A DNA stretch of 64,000 nt from Hymenobacter glacialis (GTDB taxonomy: Bacteria > Bacteroidota > Bacteroidia > Cytophagales > Hymenobacteraceae), in NCBI RefSeq assembly GCF_001816165.1, contig NZ_MDZC01000017.1:1-64000 (forward strand), in the 5' to 3' direction. The notes under the pieces are model-generated. The model had not been told where the DNA came from and did not search any database. It worked only from the letters and a program-made list of their open reading frames with translations. Each line of letters starts with the position of its first letter. The stretch's first letter is position 1. Below, piece by piece: positions 36,115-44,177 of this stretch. Position numbers and translations under genes: made by a program.

Positions 36115-37314
36115 ATGCTGAACCCCGCCACCATCGTCCTCAAAAACGGAAAAGACCACTCCCTGCGCCGCCGCCATCCCTGGGTGTTCTCGGGGGCCAT
36201 TGCCCGCGTGAAGGGCGACACCCACGAGGGCGACCCTGTGCGCGTGGAAGCCATCGACGGCGAACTGCTGGGCGTGGGCCATTTTTCGGGCGGTGGCTCC
36301 ATTGCCGTGCGCATGCTGGATTTTGGCGAAAACAGCGCCTTGCCTTCGCCTGAGTTCTGGGAGAAAAAGCTGCGCAACGCCTACCAGCTGCGCCAGCGCC
36401 TGGGCCTCACCGGCACGGCCGACACCAACGTATTCCGCCTCGTGCACGCGGAGGGCGACGGCCTGCCCGGTCTCATTATCGACGTGTACGGCGACGTGGC
36501 CGTGGTGCAGGCCCACAGCGTGGGCATGTACCGGGCCCGCCCCGAAATTGCCACGGCCCTGCAGGCTGTGTTTGGCGACAAGCTGCGCGCCATTTACGAC
36601 AAGAGCGCCGAAACCGTGCCCGGCAATGCCGTGCCCGATGCCAAAAATGGCTACCTCTTGGGCGAAAGCACCGGCACGGAGCACTTGGTGATGGAGAACG
36701 GCCACCAGTTTGCCGTGGACTGGGAAACGGGCCAGAAAACCGGCTTCTTCATCGACCAGCGCGACAACCGCGCCCTGCTGGCCCGCTACTCGCCCGGCCG
36801 CAAGGTGCTCAACACGTTCTGCTACACGGGTGGCTTCTCGGTGTATGCCCTGGAAGCCGGCGCCGAGTTGGTGCACTCCGTGGATTCGAGCAAGAAAGCC
36901 ATTGCCCTCACCGAGCGTAACGCCGAGCTTTCAAACCACGCCGACCGCCACACCGCCTACCCCGACGACGTGCTGGGCTTCCTCAAAAACCACTCGGCGC
37001 AGTATGACCTGCTGGTGCTCGACCCGCCCGCTTTTGCCAAGCACATGGGTGCCCGCCACGCTGCCCTCATGGGCTACAAGCGCCTGAACATGGCCGGCAT
37101 TGCCCACCTCGCGCCCGGTGGGTTGCTCTTTACCTTCTCGTGCTCGCAAGTGGTGAGCCCCGAGCTGTTTGAAGGTGCCGTACTCGCGGCCGCCATTGAG
37201 GCGGGCCGTCCGGCGCGCATTCTGCACCGCCTCACCCAACCCGCCGACCACCCGGTGAGCCTGTTCCATCCGGAGGGCGCTTATTTGAAAGGGTTGGTGC
37301 TGGCGGTGGAGTAG
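36115..37314 (+). CDS. RlmI-like 23S rRNA (cytosine-5) methyltransferase
   Basis: About 399 residues: an N-terminal PUA domain (LKNGKDHSLRRRHPWVFSGAI, about 1-80), a middle domain, and a C-terminal Rossmann methyltransferase domain with VLNTFCYTGGFSVYALEAGA (motif I), VDSSKKAI, and DLLVLDPPAFAKH (motif IV). TFSCSQVVSPELF supplies the second Cys region. This is the RlmI/YccW family, which makes m5C in 23S rRNA. The ATG at 36115 directly follows a TACCTTTG box. Position of the modified base is inferred from family only. Confidence 0.9.
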   Translation: MLNPATIVLKNGKDHSLRRRHPWVFSGAIARVKGDTHEGDPVRVEAIDGELLGVGHFSGGGSIAVRMLDFGENSALPSPEFWEKKLRNAYQLRQRLGLTGTADTNVFRLVHAEGDGLPGLIIDVYGDVAVVQAHSVGMYRARPEIATALQAVFGDKLRAIYDKSAETVPGNAVPDAKNGYLLGESTGTEHLVMENGHQFAVDWETGQKTGFFIDQRDNRALLARYSPGRKVLNTFCYTGGFSVYALEAGAELVHSVDSSKKAIALTERNAELSNHADRHTAYPDDVLGFLKNHSAQYDLLVLDPPAFAKHMGARHAALMGYKRLNMAGIAHLAPGGLLFTFSCSQVVSPELFEGAVLAAAIEAGRPARILHRLTQPADHPVSLFHPEGAYLKGLVLAVE

Positions 37315-37390
37315 CGCGGAAGCAGCTATAGCAATCGAAAAAACTTCCAGCACGTCGTGCTGACTAATCCCTGAACAACTTCTCTCATTT

Positions 37391-38311
37391 ATGTCCCTTG
37401 CCAACACAGTGCTGATGGCGCGTCCCGCCAGCTTTGGATTCAACACTGAAACGGCCGATTCCAACCGCTACCAGCGGCAACTGACCGCGGCTGGCCTCAC
37501 CGCGCAGGTGCTGGCCGAGTTTGATGCGGCGGTGGCCACTTTGCGCGGCCGGGGCGTGCGGGTGCAGGTTTTCGATGACGCGCCGGAGCCGGCCAAGCCT
37601 GATGCGGTATTTCCCAACAACTGGTTTTCGACCCATGCCGACGGCCAGTTGCTGCTCTACCCGATGTGTGCGCCTAACCGCCGCTCCGAGCGCCAGCCCG
37701 AACTTATAGCGGCGCTGGCTCGTGAATTTGATGTGCGCGAAGTCGTGGATTTGTCCGGGACGGAGCAGGAAAATCGGTTTCTGGAGGGCACTGGCAGCAT
37801 CATTTTCGACCACGTACACCGGGTGGCCTACGCAGGCCTGTCGCCGCGCACCGACGCAGCTTTGTTTGAGCAGGTGGCCGAGCAACTGGGCTATCGGCCG
37901 GTGGCTTTCCGAGCCACCGACGCGCAGGGCCAGGAAATTTACCACACCAACGTGATGATGTGCGTGGGGCCGGGCGTGGCCGTGGTTTGCCTCAGCAGCA
38001 TTGCCGATGCCACCGAACAGGCCGCCGTGGTGGCGTCGCTCACCGCCACCGGGCACGAAATAGTGGATATCTCGCAGGAACAGGTGGGCCGGTTTGCGGG
38101 CAATATGCTGGCCCTGGAGCCAGCCGCTGGCGGGCAGCCCCTGCTGGTAATGTCGCAGCAGGCCCACGACGCCCTTACCCCTACCCAGCGCCAGACGCTG
38201 GAACGCCACGCCGCACTGGTGCCGCTGGCCATTCCCACCATCGAAACGGTGGGCGGTGGCAGCGCCCGCTGCATGCTGGCGGAAGTATTCCTGCCAACCA
38301 AACCCGCTTAA
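37391..38311 (+). CDS. ctlX: Citrulline hydrolase CtlX-like (amidinotransferase/deiminase fold)
   Basis: A 306-residue protein with the family opening VLMARPASFGFNTETADSNRYQ and a pentein (amidinotransferase) fold. FPNNWFSTHADGQLLLYPM, ENRFLEGTGSIIFDHVHRVAYAG, YHTNVMMCVGPGVAVVC and the late Cys in GGGSARCMLAE supply the Asp/Glu, His and Cys catalytic set. CtlX hydrolyses citrulline; related enzymes act on arginine. The gene stands alone between the methyltransferase and carotenoid genes, so the pathway is not set by context. Confidence 0.85.
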   Translation: MSLANTVLMARPASFGFNTETADSNRYQRQLTAAGLTAQVLAEFDAAVATLRGRGVRVQVFDDAPEPAKPDAVFPNNWFSTHADGQLLLYPMCAPNRRSERQPELIAALAREFDVREVVDLSGTEQENRFLEGTGSIIFDHVHRVAYAGLSPRTDAALFEQVAEQLGYRPVAFRATDAQGQEIYHTNVMMCVGPGVAVVCLSSIADATEQAAVVASLTATGHEIVDISQEQVGRFAGNMLALEPAAGGQPLLVMSQQAHDALTPTQRQTLERHAALVPLAIPTIETVGGGSARCMLAEVFLPTKPA

Positions 38312-38354
38312 ACGGGGTTGTCATCCGACTACCGCCCTTGCTCTTCGTTTGACC

Positions 38355-39857
38355 GTGTTTCGTAAAAAGGAAAAAATAACGTCTTTGCGCCAGCCCGTGG
38401 CCGTTATCGGCGCGGGTATTGCCGGGCTGGCCACGGCCGTGCGGCTGGCTATCACCGGGCGCGCCGTCACGGTGTTTGAGACCAGCGGCACGTTTGGGGG
38501 CAAAATGCACCAGTTCAGTTTGCCGGGTGGGTACCGGTTCGATGCGGGACCGTCGCTATTTACGCTGCCGCAGCTGGTGGATGATATTTTCCGGCTGGCC
38601 GGCCGCGAGCCCAGCGACTACTTCCGCTACGAGCGGCTGGACCCCATCACCAACTACTTCTTTGCCGATGGCACCCGGCTCACGGCCTGGGCCGACGCTC
38701 AAAAGTTCGCCGCTGAAATTGAAGACAAGCTCGGGACGCCGGCGGCCACCGTCACGCAGTTTCTGGGCCGCAGCCACAAGGCCTACGATGCCACGGCGGG
38801 CACTTTTTTGCACAAATCCCTGCACAAAGCCAGTACCTACCTCAGCCCCGAAACGCTGAAGGCGGTGGCTGCGCTGCCCAGCCTGGGCCTGCTGGGCACC
38901 ATGCACCAGCGCCACGCTCAGGCCTTTACCGACCCGCGACTGGTGCAGCTTTTCGACCGCTACGCGACCTACAACGGTTCGGACCCGTACCAGGCGCCGG
39001 CCACGCTGAGCATGATTCCGCACCTGGAACACGGCATTGGCGCGTTTTACCCGGAGGGCGGCATTTATGCCATTGCCAGCAGCTTGGCGCGGCTGGCCGA
39101 AGAGTTTGGGGTGAAGTTCCGGTACAACGAGCCAGTGGAGGAGATTGTGGTTGCCGAGGGCCGCGTGACCGGTGTGCGCACGGCGCAGGACGTGTACGAT
39201 TTTGGTCAGGTAGTGAGCAACATGGACGTGGTGCCCACCTACCGCCGCCTGCTGCCGCGCGAGCCCGCGCCCGAGCGCACGCTCAGCCAGCCGCGGTCGT
39301 CCTCGGCGTTGATTTTTTATTGGGGCGTTGCGCGCGAGTTTCCGGAGCTGGACCTGCACAACATCTTTTTCTCGGCGGATTACCAGCGCGAGTTTCAGGC
39401 CATTTTTCAAGATAAGACCGTGGCCGACGACGTGACGGTGTACGTGAACATCACCTCCAAAAAAACGCCTGCCGATGCGCCCACCGGCCACGAAAACTGG
39501 TTTGTGATGGTGAACGTGCCCCACGACCAGGGCCAGGACTGGGACGCCCTCACCGCCAAAACCCGGGCCGTGGTGCTGCGCAAGCTAAGCCAGGTGCTGG
39601 GCAACGACCTAGTGCCGCTCATTACCACCGAAAAAGTATGGACGCCGCCCGGCATCGCCGCCGATACTTCCTCTTTTGGCGGGGCGCTCTACGGCAGCTC
39701 GTCCAACAACGCGCTGGCGGCGTTCCTGCGTCACCCCAATTTTTCGGGTCGGCTCGAAGGGCTGTACTTTTGTGGCGGCTCGGTGCACCCGGGCGGCGGC
39801 ATTCCGCTCTGCCTGCTGTCAGCCAAAATCGTTTCTTCGCTTATTACTGAGGCCTGA
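38355..39857 (+). CDS. Carotenoid desaturase (CrtI/CrtD family)
   Basis: About 500 residues, FAD-dependent amine-oxidase fold. The dinucleotide-binding motif is VAVIGAGIAGLATAVRLAITGRAVTVFE, followed by GGKMHQFSLPGGYRFDAGPSLFT. The C-terminal family signature is GGSVHPGGGIPLCLLSAKI. It desaturates a carotenoid. The next gene is a CruF-type hydratase, which favours the CrtD type (3,4-desaturation of 1-hydroxycarotenoids, as in flexixanthin synthesis) over phytoene desaturase; that is inference. The start is uncertain: GTG at 38355 is used, and a TTG just upstream of the FAD motif is possible. Confidence 0.85.
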   Translation: MFRKKEKITSLRQPVAVIGAGIAGLATAVRLAITGRAVTVFETSGTFGGKMHQFSLPGGYRFDAGPSLFTLPQLVDDIFRLAGREPSDYFRYERLDPITNYFFADGTRLTAWADAQKFAAEIEDKLGTPAATVTQFLGRSHKAYDATAGTFLHKSLHKASTYLSPETLKAVAALPSLGLLGTMHQRHAQAFTDPRLVQLFDRYATYNGSDPYQAPATLSMIPHLEHGIGAFYPEGGIYAIASSLARLAEEFGVKFRYNEPVEEIVVAEGRVTGVRTAQDVYDFGQVVSNMDVVPTYRRLLPREPAPERTLSQPRSSSALIFYWGVAREFPELDLHNIFFSADYQREFQAIFQDKTVADDVTVYVNITSKKTPADAPTGHENWFVMVNVPHDQGQDWDALTAKTRAVVLRKLSQVLGNDLVPLITTEKVWTPPGIAADTSSFGGALYGSSSNNALAAFLRHPNFSGRLEGLYFCGGSVHPGGGIPLCLLSAKIVSSLITEA

Positions 39858-39921
39858 GCACGGGCAATAGAAAGCGGCTAATGGGCCGCTTGTTGCTGTT
39901 TTTCGCTCCTCATTCCAACTT

Positions 39922-40581
39922 ATGGTTGATTATACCGAGCCGCTACCGGCCGCCAATACCCGCTGGCTGCGCGTGGCCCAAGGGCTGATAGTGCTGTTCC
40001 ACTTCACGGGCTTTGTGGGCCTGGCGTTCACCGATAACCCGGAGTTTTTTCTCCGCTTTACGCCGCTCACGCTGCTGCTCACGGCGGGGCTGCTGTTCTC
40101 GTTTCAGCCGGGCCGGCCCATGGGATTTTGGACTTTTTGCGTGGCGGTGAGCTTGCTGGGCTTTGCCGCCGAAGTGGTGGGCACTGCCACCGGCAAGCTG
40201 TTTGGGCACTATTCCTACGGCCAAACCCTGGGCTACCAGGTGCTGGGTGTGCCCTTGGCCATTGGGCTCAACTGGCTGGTGCTCACGTATGCGTGCGGTA
40301 TTCTGGCGCGCTACGTGCCCCTGCCCGAGCTGCCCCGCACCATATTGGCGGCCCTGCTCATGGTGGGGCTTGATGCGTGCATGGAGCCCGTGGCCAGCAC
40401 CTTTGATTTCTGGCACTGGACGGCCGACATCATTCCCTTTCAGAATTTTCGGGACTGGTTTATCCTGGCCTGCATCATGCAAATGCTATTCAACCGGGCA
40501 GAATTCAAGAAGGTAAACCCCTTGGTTCCGTTGGTTTACCTCACCCAGCTTCTGTTTTTCTTTCTGCTGGGCACCGTATAA
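39922..40581 (+). CDS. cruF: CruF-type carotenoid hydratase
   Basis: A 219-residue membrane protein with about seven helices of the carotenoid biosynthesis (DUF422) family. Conserved features seen: GFAAEVVGTATGKLFGHYSYG, GVPLAIGLNWLVL, LDACMEPVASTFDFWHW and IPFQNFRDWF. CruF adds water at C-1 to carotenoid end groups. It follows the desaturase gene by 64 bases on the same strand, forming a two-gene carotenoid unit. Confidence 0.85.
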   Translation: MVDYTEPLPAANTRWLRVAQGLIVLFHFTGFVGLAFTDNPEFFLRFTPLTLLLTAGLLFSFQPGRPMGFWTFCVAVSLLGFAAEVVGTATGKLFGHYSYGQTLGYQVLGVPLAIGLNWLVLTYACGILARYVPLPELPRTILAALLMVGLDACMEPVASTFDFWHWTADIIPFQNFRDWFILACIMQMLFNRAEFKKVNPLVPLVYLTQLLFFFLLGTV

Positions 40582-40662
40582 ACACGAGCCAGTGCCAGTG
40601 CAAATTGCACTGATTCGTTGCTAAATTCTCCGCTCACTCCTGTCAGCATCTTTTTTTCGCCT

Positions 40663-41277
40663 ATGCCCCATTCTATTCCTTTGCGTACTTCTTTAGAAGC
40701 AGCGATGCCGGTTCTCTACCAGTACGGCCTCCGCACGGCGTCCGATGCCAAACTGGCCATGGCCATCGACATGAGCGTGACGGACCTGCAGGCGCAGTAC
40801 CCCAGCCGCGAGGCCTTGGTGAGCGCCGCGGTACTAGCCGACACCGAACGCCAGAAACGTGACCACGTGGCCCTTTACGCAGAGTTTTCGTCGGCAGTGG
40901 AGCGCCTCTATGGGCTGTTGCGGCTCGGGCTGCGTGACTTGGCCAGCATACCGGCTGCGTTTTATAGCGAGTTGCAAAATGACTTTCCCAGTGCCTGGAT
41001 GGTGGTTGTGGAGCACCTGAATACGTACTCGGCGCCGCAGCTACAACAACTGCTCAACGATGGAATCCGCAGCCGGCTATTTCGCTCCGACATCAACATC
41101 AACTTGGTGACCAAGGTGCTGATTGAACAAATCAACATGATGCTCAACCCGGTCATTTTTCCACCCGACCGCTACAACATGGCAGAGGTGTTTCGCAGTA
41201 TTTTCCTCTACTACATTCGCGGCCTGTGTACCGACGAGGGCGCACGCGTTTCTGCAGACCATTTCGCGCGCATTTAA
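40663..41277 (+). CDS. TetR-like transcriptional regulator
   Basis: A protein of about 204 residues. The N-terminal 50 residues resemble a TetR helix-turn-helix (LRTSLEAAMPVLYQYGLRTASDAKLAMAIDMSVTDLQAQYPSREALVSAAV), though the usual GvsxgtlYxhF core is weakly kept. A helical ligand-binding part follows. The ATG at 40663 is used. It lies 80 bases after cruF on the same strand, so control of the carotenoid pair is plausible but not shown. A gap of about 380 bases follows. Confidence 0.65.
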   Translation: MPHSIPLRTSLEAAMPVLYQYGLRTASDAKLAMAIDMSVTDLQAQYPSREALVSAAVLADTERQKRDHVALYAEFSSAVERLYGLLRLGLRDLASIPAAFYSELQNDFPSAWMVVVEHLNTYSAPQLQQLLNDGIRSRLFRSDININLVTKVLIEQINMMLNPVIFPPDRYNMAEVFRSIFLYYIRGLCTDEGARVSADHFARI

Positions 41278-41659
41278 GTACTGAGCACCCCCTGGATGGA
41301 GTGCACCCAGAAAACCCGGTGAGCACCAGTCCACCCGTGTATTGCAGAAAAGACTGACCGCAGGCAGGCGGCGGGCATTATCTACTGGCAGTGCCGAAGC
41401 GAAAATGGGCAGAATAGTAGCATAATAAGCAGCCGTAAGACGTTTGCCCGAGCTGGACTTCATCATGTGTAGCGAACAAAGCAGGCTCTCGTACACCTGC
41501 TTGTCAAACTACAGGCATTATCTGATGCGCATCGGAACCGGGGTTTCTGGTGCTACATTCGGGCACCTGTCTTCGGCTCGATGACGGGTGCTGGCTGGGC
41601 ATATTGCTCAGCTGCCATCGGCTTTGGCTTGTCACCGCGAAAGCTTATTCTCTGTACCA
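41278..41659. other. Gene-free stretch between the regulator and M28 peptidase
   Basis: About 380 bases with no convincing ORF on either strand and no hairpin terminator or RNA gene that I can recognise. The minus-strand frame across it also runs through the regulator gene and shows no domain. Confidence 0.4.
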
Positions 41660-43459
41660 ATGAAGCTATATCTAATGCGCGGGTGGCTACCGGCCGCAGC
41701 GTTGCTGTTGCTGGCGAGTTGCCAGAGCCAATCGTCGTCGTCGTCGGAAACAGCTGCTTCGGGCAGCCAGTCGCAGTCCTTGTCTTCGGATACCGCCAGC
41801 GTGCCGTCGCCAGCCGATGGCATCACGCCGGCGCTCATCCGGCAGCACATCAAAATGTTGGCCTCGGACGAGTTTCAGGGACGGCGGCCGTTCACGGCCG
41901 GCGAGGAGAAAACGACTGCCTACCTGGCCGCCGAATTTAAAAAGCTGGGCCTGCTGCCCGGGCCCGATGGCACCTACTTCCAGGCCGTGCCACTGGTAGA
42001 AATCACCGGAATGCCCGCTCCTACCGCTACCGTGAGCGGCAACGGCAAAAGCCTGACCCTGAACTACCGCACCGACTACATGGTGCTCACCGAGCGCGAA
42101 GTGCCGGCCGTGGCCGTCAGCAATTCGCCGCTGGTGTTTGCGGGCCACGGCGTGGTGGCGCCCGAGTACGGCTGGGACGACTACGCAGGCCTCGACGTGA
42201 AGGGCAAGACCGTGGTGGTGCTGATAAACGACCCCGGCAACGCGGGCACCGACACCACGCTCTTCAAGGGCAAGGCCATGACGTACTACGGCCGCTGGGG
42301 CTACAAGTACGAAGAAGCCGCCCGCCACGGCGCCACCGGCATCCTCATCGTTCACGACACCAAGCCCGCCTCCTACCCCTGGACGGTGGTGCAAAGCAGC
42401 AACGGCGGCGCCAAGCTGCACCCCCAGACGCCCGACCACGGCGCCAGCAAAGTGGCCCTGGAAGGCTGGATTACCCTCGACGCCGCGAAACGCCTGTTCA
42501 CGGCCGCCGGCCAGAGCTACGACGAGGCCTACGCGGCGGCCAACAAGCCGGGCTTCCGCCCACGGGCCATGGGGCTGAATTTCAGCACGTCGCTGCGCAA
42601 TAAAATCACCCTCAAGACATCCAAGAACGTGGTGGCGGTGCTGCCCGGCACCAGCCGCTCCAACGAGTACATCGTGTACTCGGCGCACTGGGACCACCTC
42701 GGCATCGGCCCGGCCATTGCCGGCGACTCGATTTATAACGGGGCCCTCGACAACGCCAGCGGCTGCGCCGGCCTGCTGGCCATTGCCAACGGCTTTGTGC
42801 AGGCCAGGCAGAAGCCCGGCCGCAGCATTGTGTTCCTGGCCGTGACGGGCGAGGAGCAGGGCCTGCTGGGCTCGGCCTACTACGCGCAGCACCCGCTGTT
42901 TCCGGTGAAGAATACCGTGGCCAACATCAACATGGACGGCTTGCTGGGCTTCGGGCCGATGCGCGACCTGACCATCACGGGCTACGGGCAGTCGGAGCTG
43001 GACGACTACGCCCGGGCCGCCGCCAAGGAACAGAACCGCTACGTACTGCCCACCCAGCACCCCGAAACCGGCAGCTTCTATCGCTCCGACCACTTCAATT
43101 TTGCCAAAGTGGGCGTGCCCGCGCTTTATGCCAAGGGCGAGTTTGACAGCCGCCTGCACGGCAAAGAATTTGCCAAAGAGCAGGGCGAGCTATTCGAGGC
43201 CAAGCACTACCACCAGCCCTCCGACGAGTTCGACCCGAAAGCCGACCTGCGCGGCGCCGCGCAGGATGCGCGGCTCCTGTTTCGCATTGGCCAGCGGCTG
43301 GCCAGCGAAACACTTTTCCGCAGTGGAAGGAAGGCTCGGAGTTCAAGGCCATCCGGGAGAAGAGCCGGCCGGTGCAATAGGGTTTGTTTGGACGCTTTTG
43401 CAGTGTCCTTTCGCACGGGTGTAGAGACGCAGGCTTCTGCGTCTCTACACCTTTTTTGA
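41660..43459 (+). CDS. M28-family metallopeptidase lipoprotein, C-terminus frameshifted
   Basis: A lipoprotein (MKLYLMRGWLPAAALLLLASC) with a Ser-rich linker. A PA-like insert follows (about 140-240, VKGKTVVVLINDPGNAG), then the M28 zinc peptidase domain with SAHWDHLGIG, ALDNASGCAGLL, VTGEEQGLLGSAYY, NINMDGL and YRSDHFNFAKVGVPALY, a full two-zinc ligand set. After ASETLF the frame turns into low-complexity Arg/Ser. In another frame it reads FPQWKEGSEFKAIREKSRPVQ and stops at 43378-43380. One base missing from the T run at 43314-43317 explains this. The core is intact, so activity is likely kept; a sequencing error is as likely as a real mutation. Confidence 0.85.
   Translation: MKLYLMRGWLPAAALLLLASCQSQSSSSSETAASGSQSQSLSSDTASVPSPADGITPALIRQHIKMLASDEFQGRRPFTAGEEKTTAYLAAEFKKLGLLPGPDGTYFQAVPLVEITGMPAPTATVSGNGKSLTLNYRTDYMVLTEREVPAVAVSNSPLVFAGHGVVAPEYGWDDYAGLDVKGKTVVVLINDPGNAGTDTTLFKGKAMTYYGRWGYKYEEAARHGATGILIVHDTKPASYPWTVVQSSNGGAKLHPQTPDHGASKVALEGWITLDAAKRLFTAAGQSYDEAYAAANKPGFRPRAMGLNFSTSLRNKITLKTSKNVVAVLPGTSRSNEYIVYSAHWDHLGIGPAIAGDSIYNGALDNASGCAGLLAIANGFVQARQKPGRSIVFLAVTGEEQGLLGSAYYAQHPLFPVKNTVANINMDGLLGFGPMRDLTITGYGQSELDDYARAAAKEQNRYVLPTQHPETGSFYRSDHFNFAKVGVPALYAKGEFDSRLHGKEFAKEQGELFEAKHYHQPSDEFDPKADLRGAAQDARLLFRIGQRLASETLFRSGRKARSSRPSGRRAGRCNRVCLDAFAVSFRTGVETQASASLHLF
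43418..43457 (+). terminator. Intrinsic terminator with GTAGAGACGC stem
   Basis: GGTGTAGAGACGCAG / CTGCGTCTCTACACC, 15-bp perfect stem, 4-base loop, followed by T6. It ends the M28 gene. The GTAGAGACGC...GCGTCTCTAC core is, as I recall, a repeat seen in other phyla too. Confidence 0.8.
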
Positions 43460-43586
43460 CCCTATAATGCTCTGAACATTGTCGGATTTGCACTTTCCTA
43501 TGCGCTGCTTGGGGGCGAACCGTTATGGCGATGCGCAGAATCAACCTAGGCTGATGGCTGTGCTGATGAGCTTGTCGAAACAGCTA

Positions 43587-44030
43587 CTACCGCGCCAGCA
43601 GCCAGCCCAATAGCCCGGCCCGCGCCGTCCAGGCCAGGGTGCGCAGCCAGTTGGTGCGGATGAGGCCGTCGATGGCAATGTAGTCGTAGCCCTGCGCCAG
43701 GCGGTTGTGGAAGGGCACGGAGATGAAGAAGGTAACCGCCCAAACCACCACTACCAGCGCCAGGCTCCACCAGCCGGCGCCGCCGGGGAGGGCATGGCGC
43801 CCGGCCCAGGCCAGCCACGCGGCCAGGGCCAGCTCCACCACCATGGGCGCTAGCACCACGTAACTCATGCGGCGGGTGTGGGCCGTGTGGATGGCTTCCC
43901 AAGCCGCCTTAGGCACCTGCCCGAAGCTGGGATAATGCACCACCTGCACCGTCCAGATGAGGCCGGTGAGGTAGGCTGCAGCAGCAAAATTGAGCAAAAG
44001 CAGGAGGCGAAGCGACATGAGGGATAACAT
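43587..44030 (-). CDS. Small four-helix membrane protein of unknown function
   Basis: A 147-residue protein with four hydrophobic helices (LLLLLNFAAAAYLTGLIWTVQVV; MSYVVLAPMVVELALAAWLAW; WWSLALVVVVWAVTFFISVP; TLAWTARAGLLGWLLA). The pattern TGLIWTVQVVHYP near the front and FHNRLAQGYD in the third loop recurs in a family of small bacterial membrane proteins (DUF1772-like in layout). No function is known. Two starts are possible, 44030 and 44018. It is divergent from gapN. Confidence 0.65.
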   Translation of the reverse strand: MLSLMSLRLLLLLNFAAAAYLTGLIWTVQVVHYPSFGQVPKAAWEAIHTAHTRRMSYVVLAPMVVELALAAWLAWAGRHALPGGAGWWSLALVVVVWAVTFFISVPFHNRLAQGYDYIAIDGLIRTNWLRTLAWTARAGLLGWLLAR

Positions 44031-44177
44031 AATTATGGCCTCAACTTACGGTTTGTTTGCTTGTTTTCGGCACGTAAACGCTTCCAGAGGATTCGTTTCA
44101 CAAACAGCCAGACAGGATAAGACTTCGGCGGGCGCTTGCTGTTGTGTAGGTTCGCACTGTACAATGTTGATTCAACT

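Noticed and set aside
36040..36876. N-terminal extension of the GNAT gene
   Set aside because: That stretch is antisense to the RlmI-like methyltransferase and has no GNAT similarity; the ATG at 36039 fits the family.
41077..41496. Minus-strand gene between the regulator and M28 peptidase
   Set aside because: Overlaps the end of the TetR-like gene antisense and shows no signal peptide or domain.
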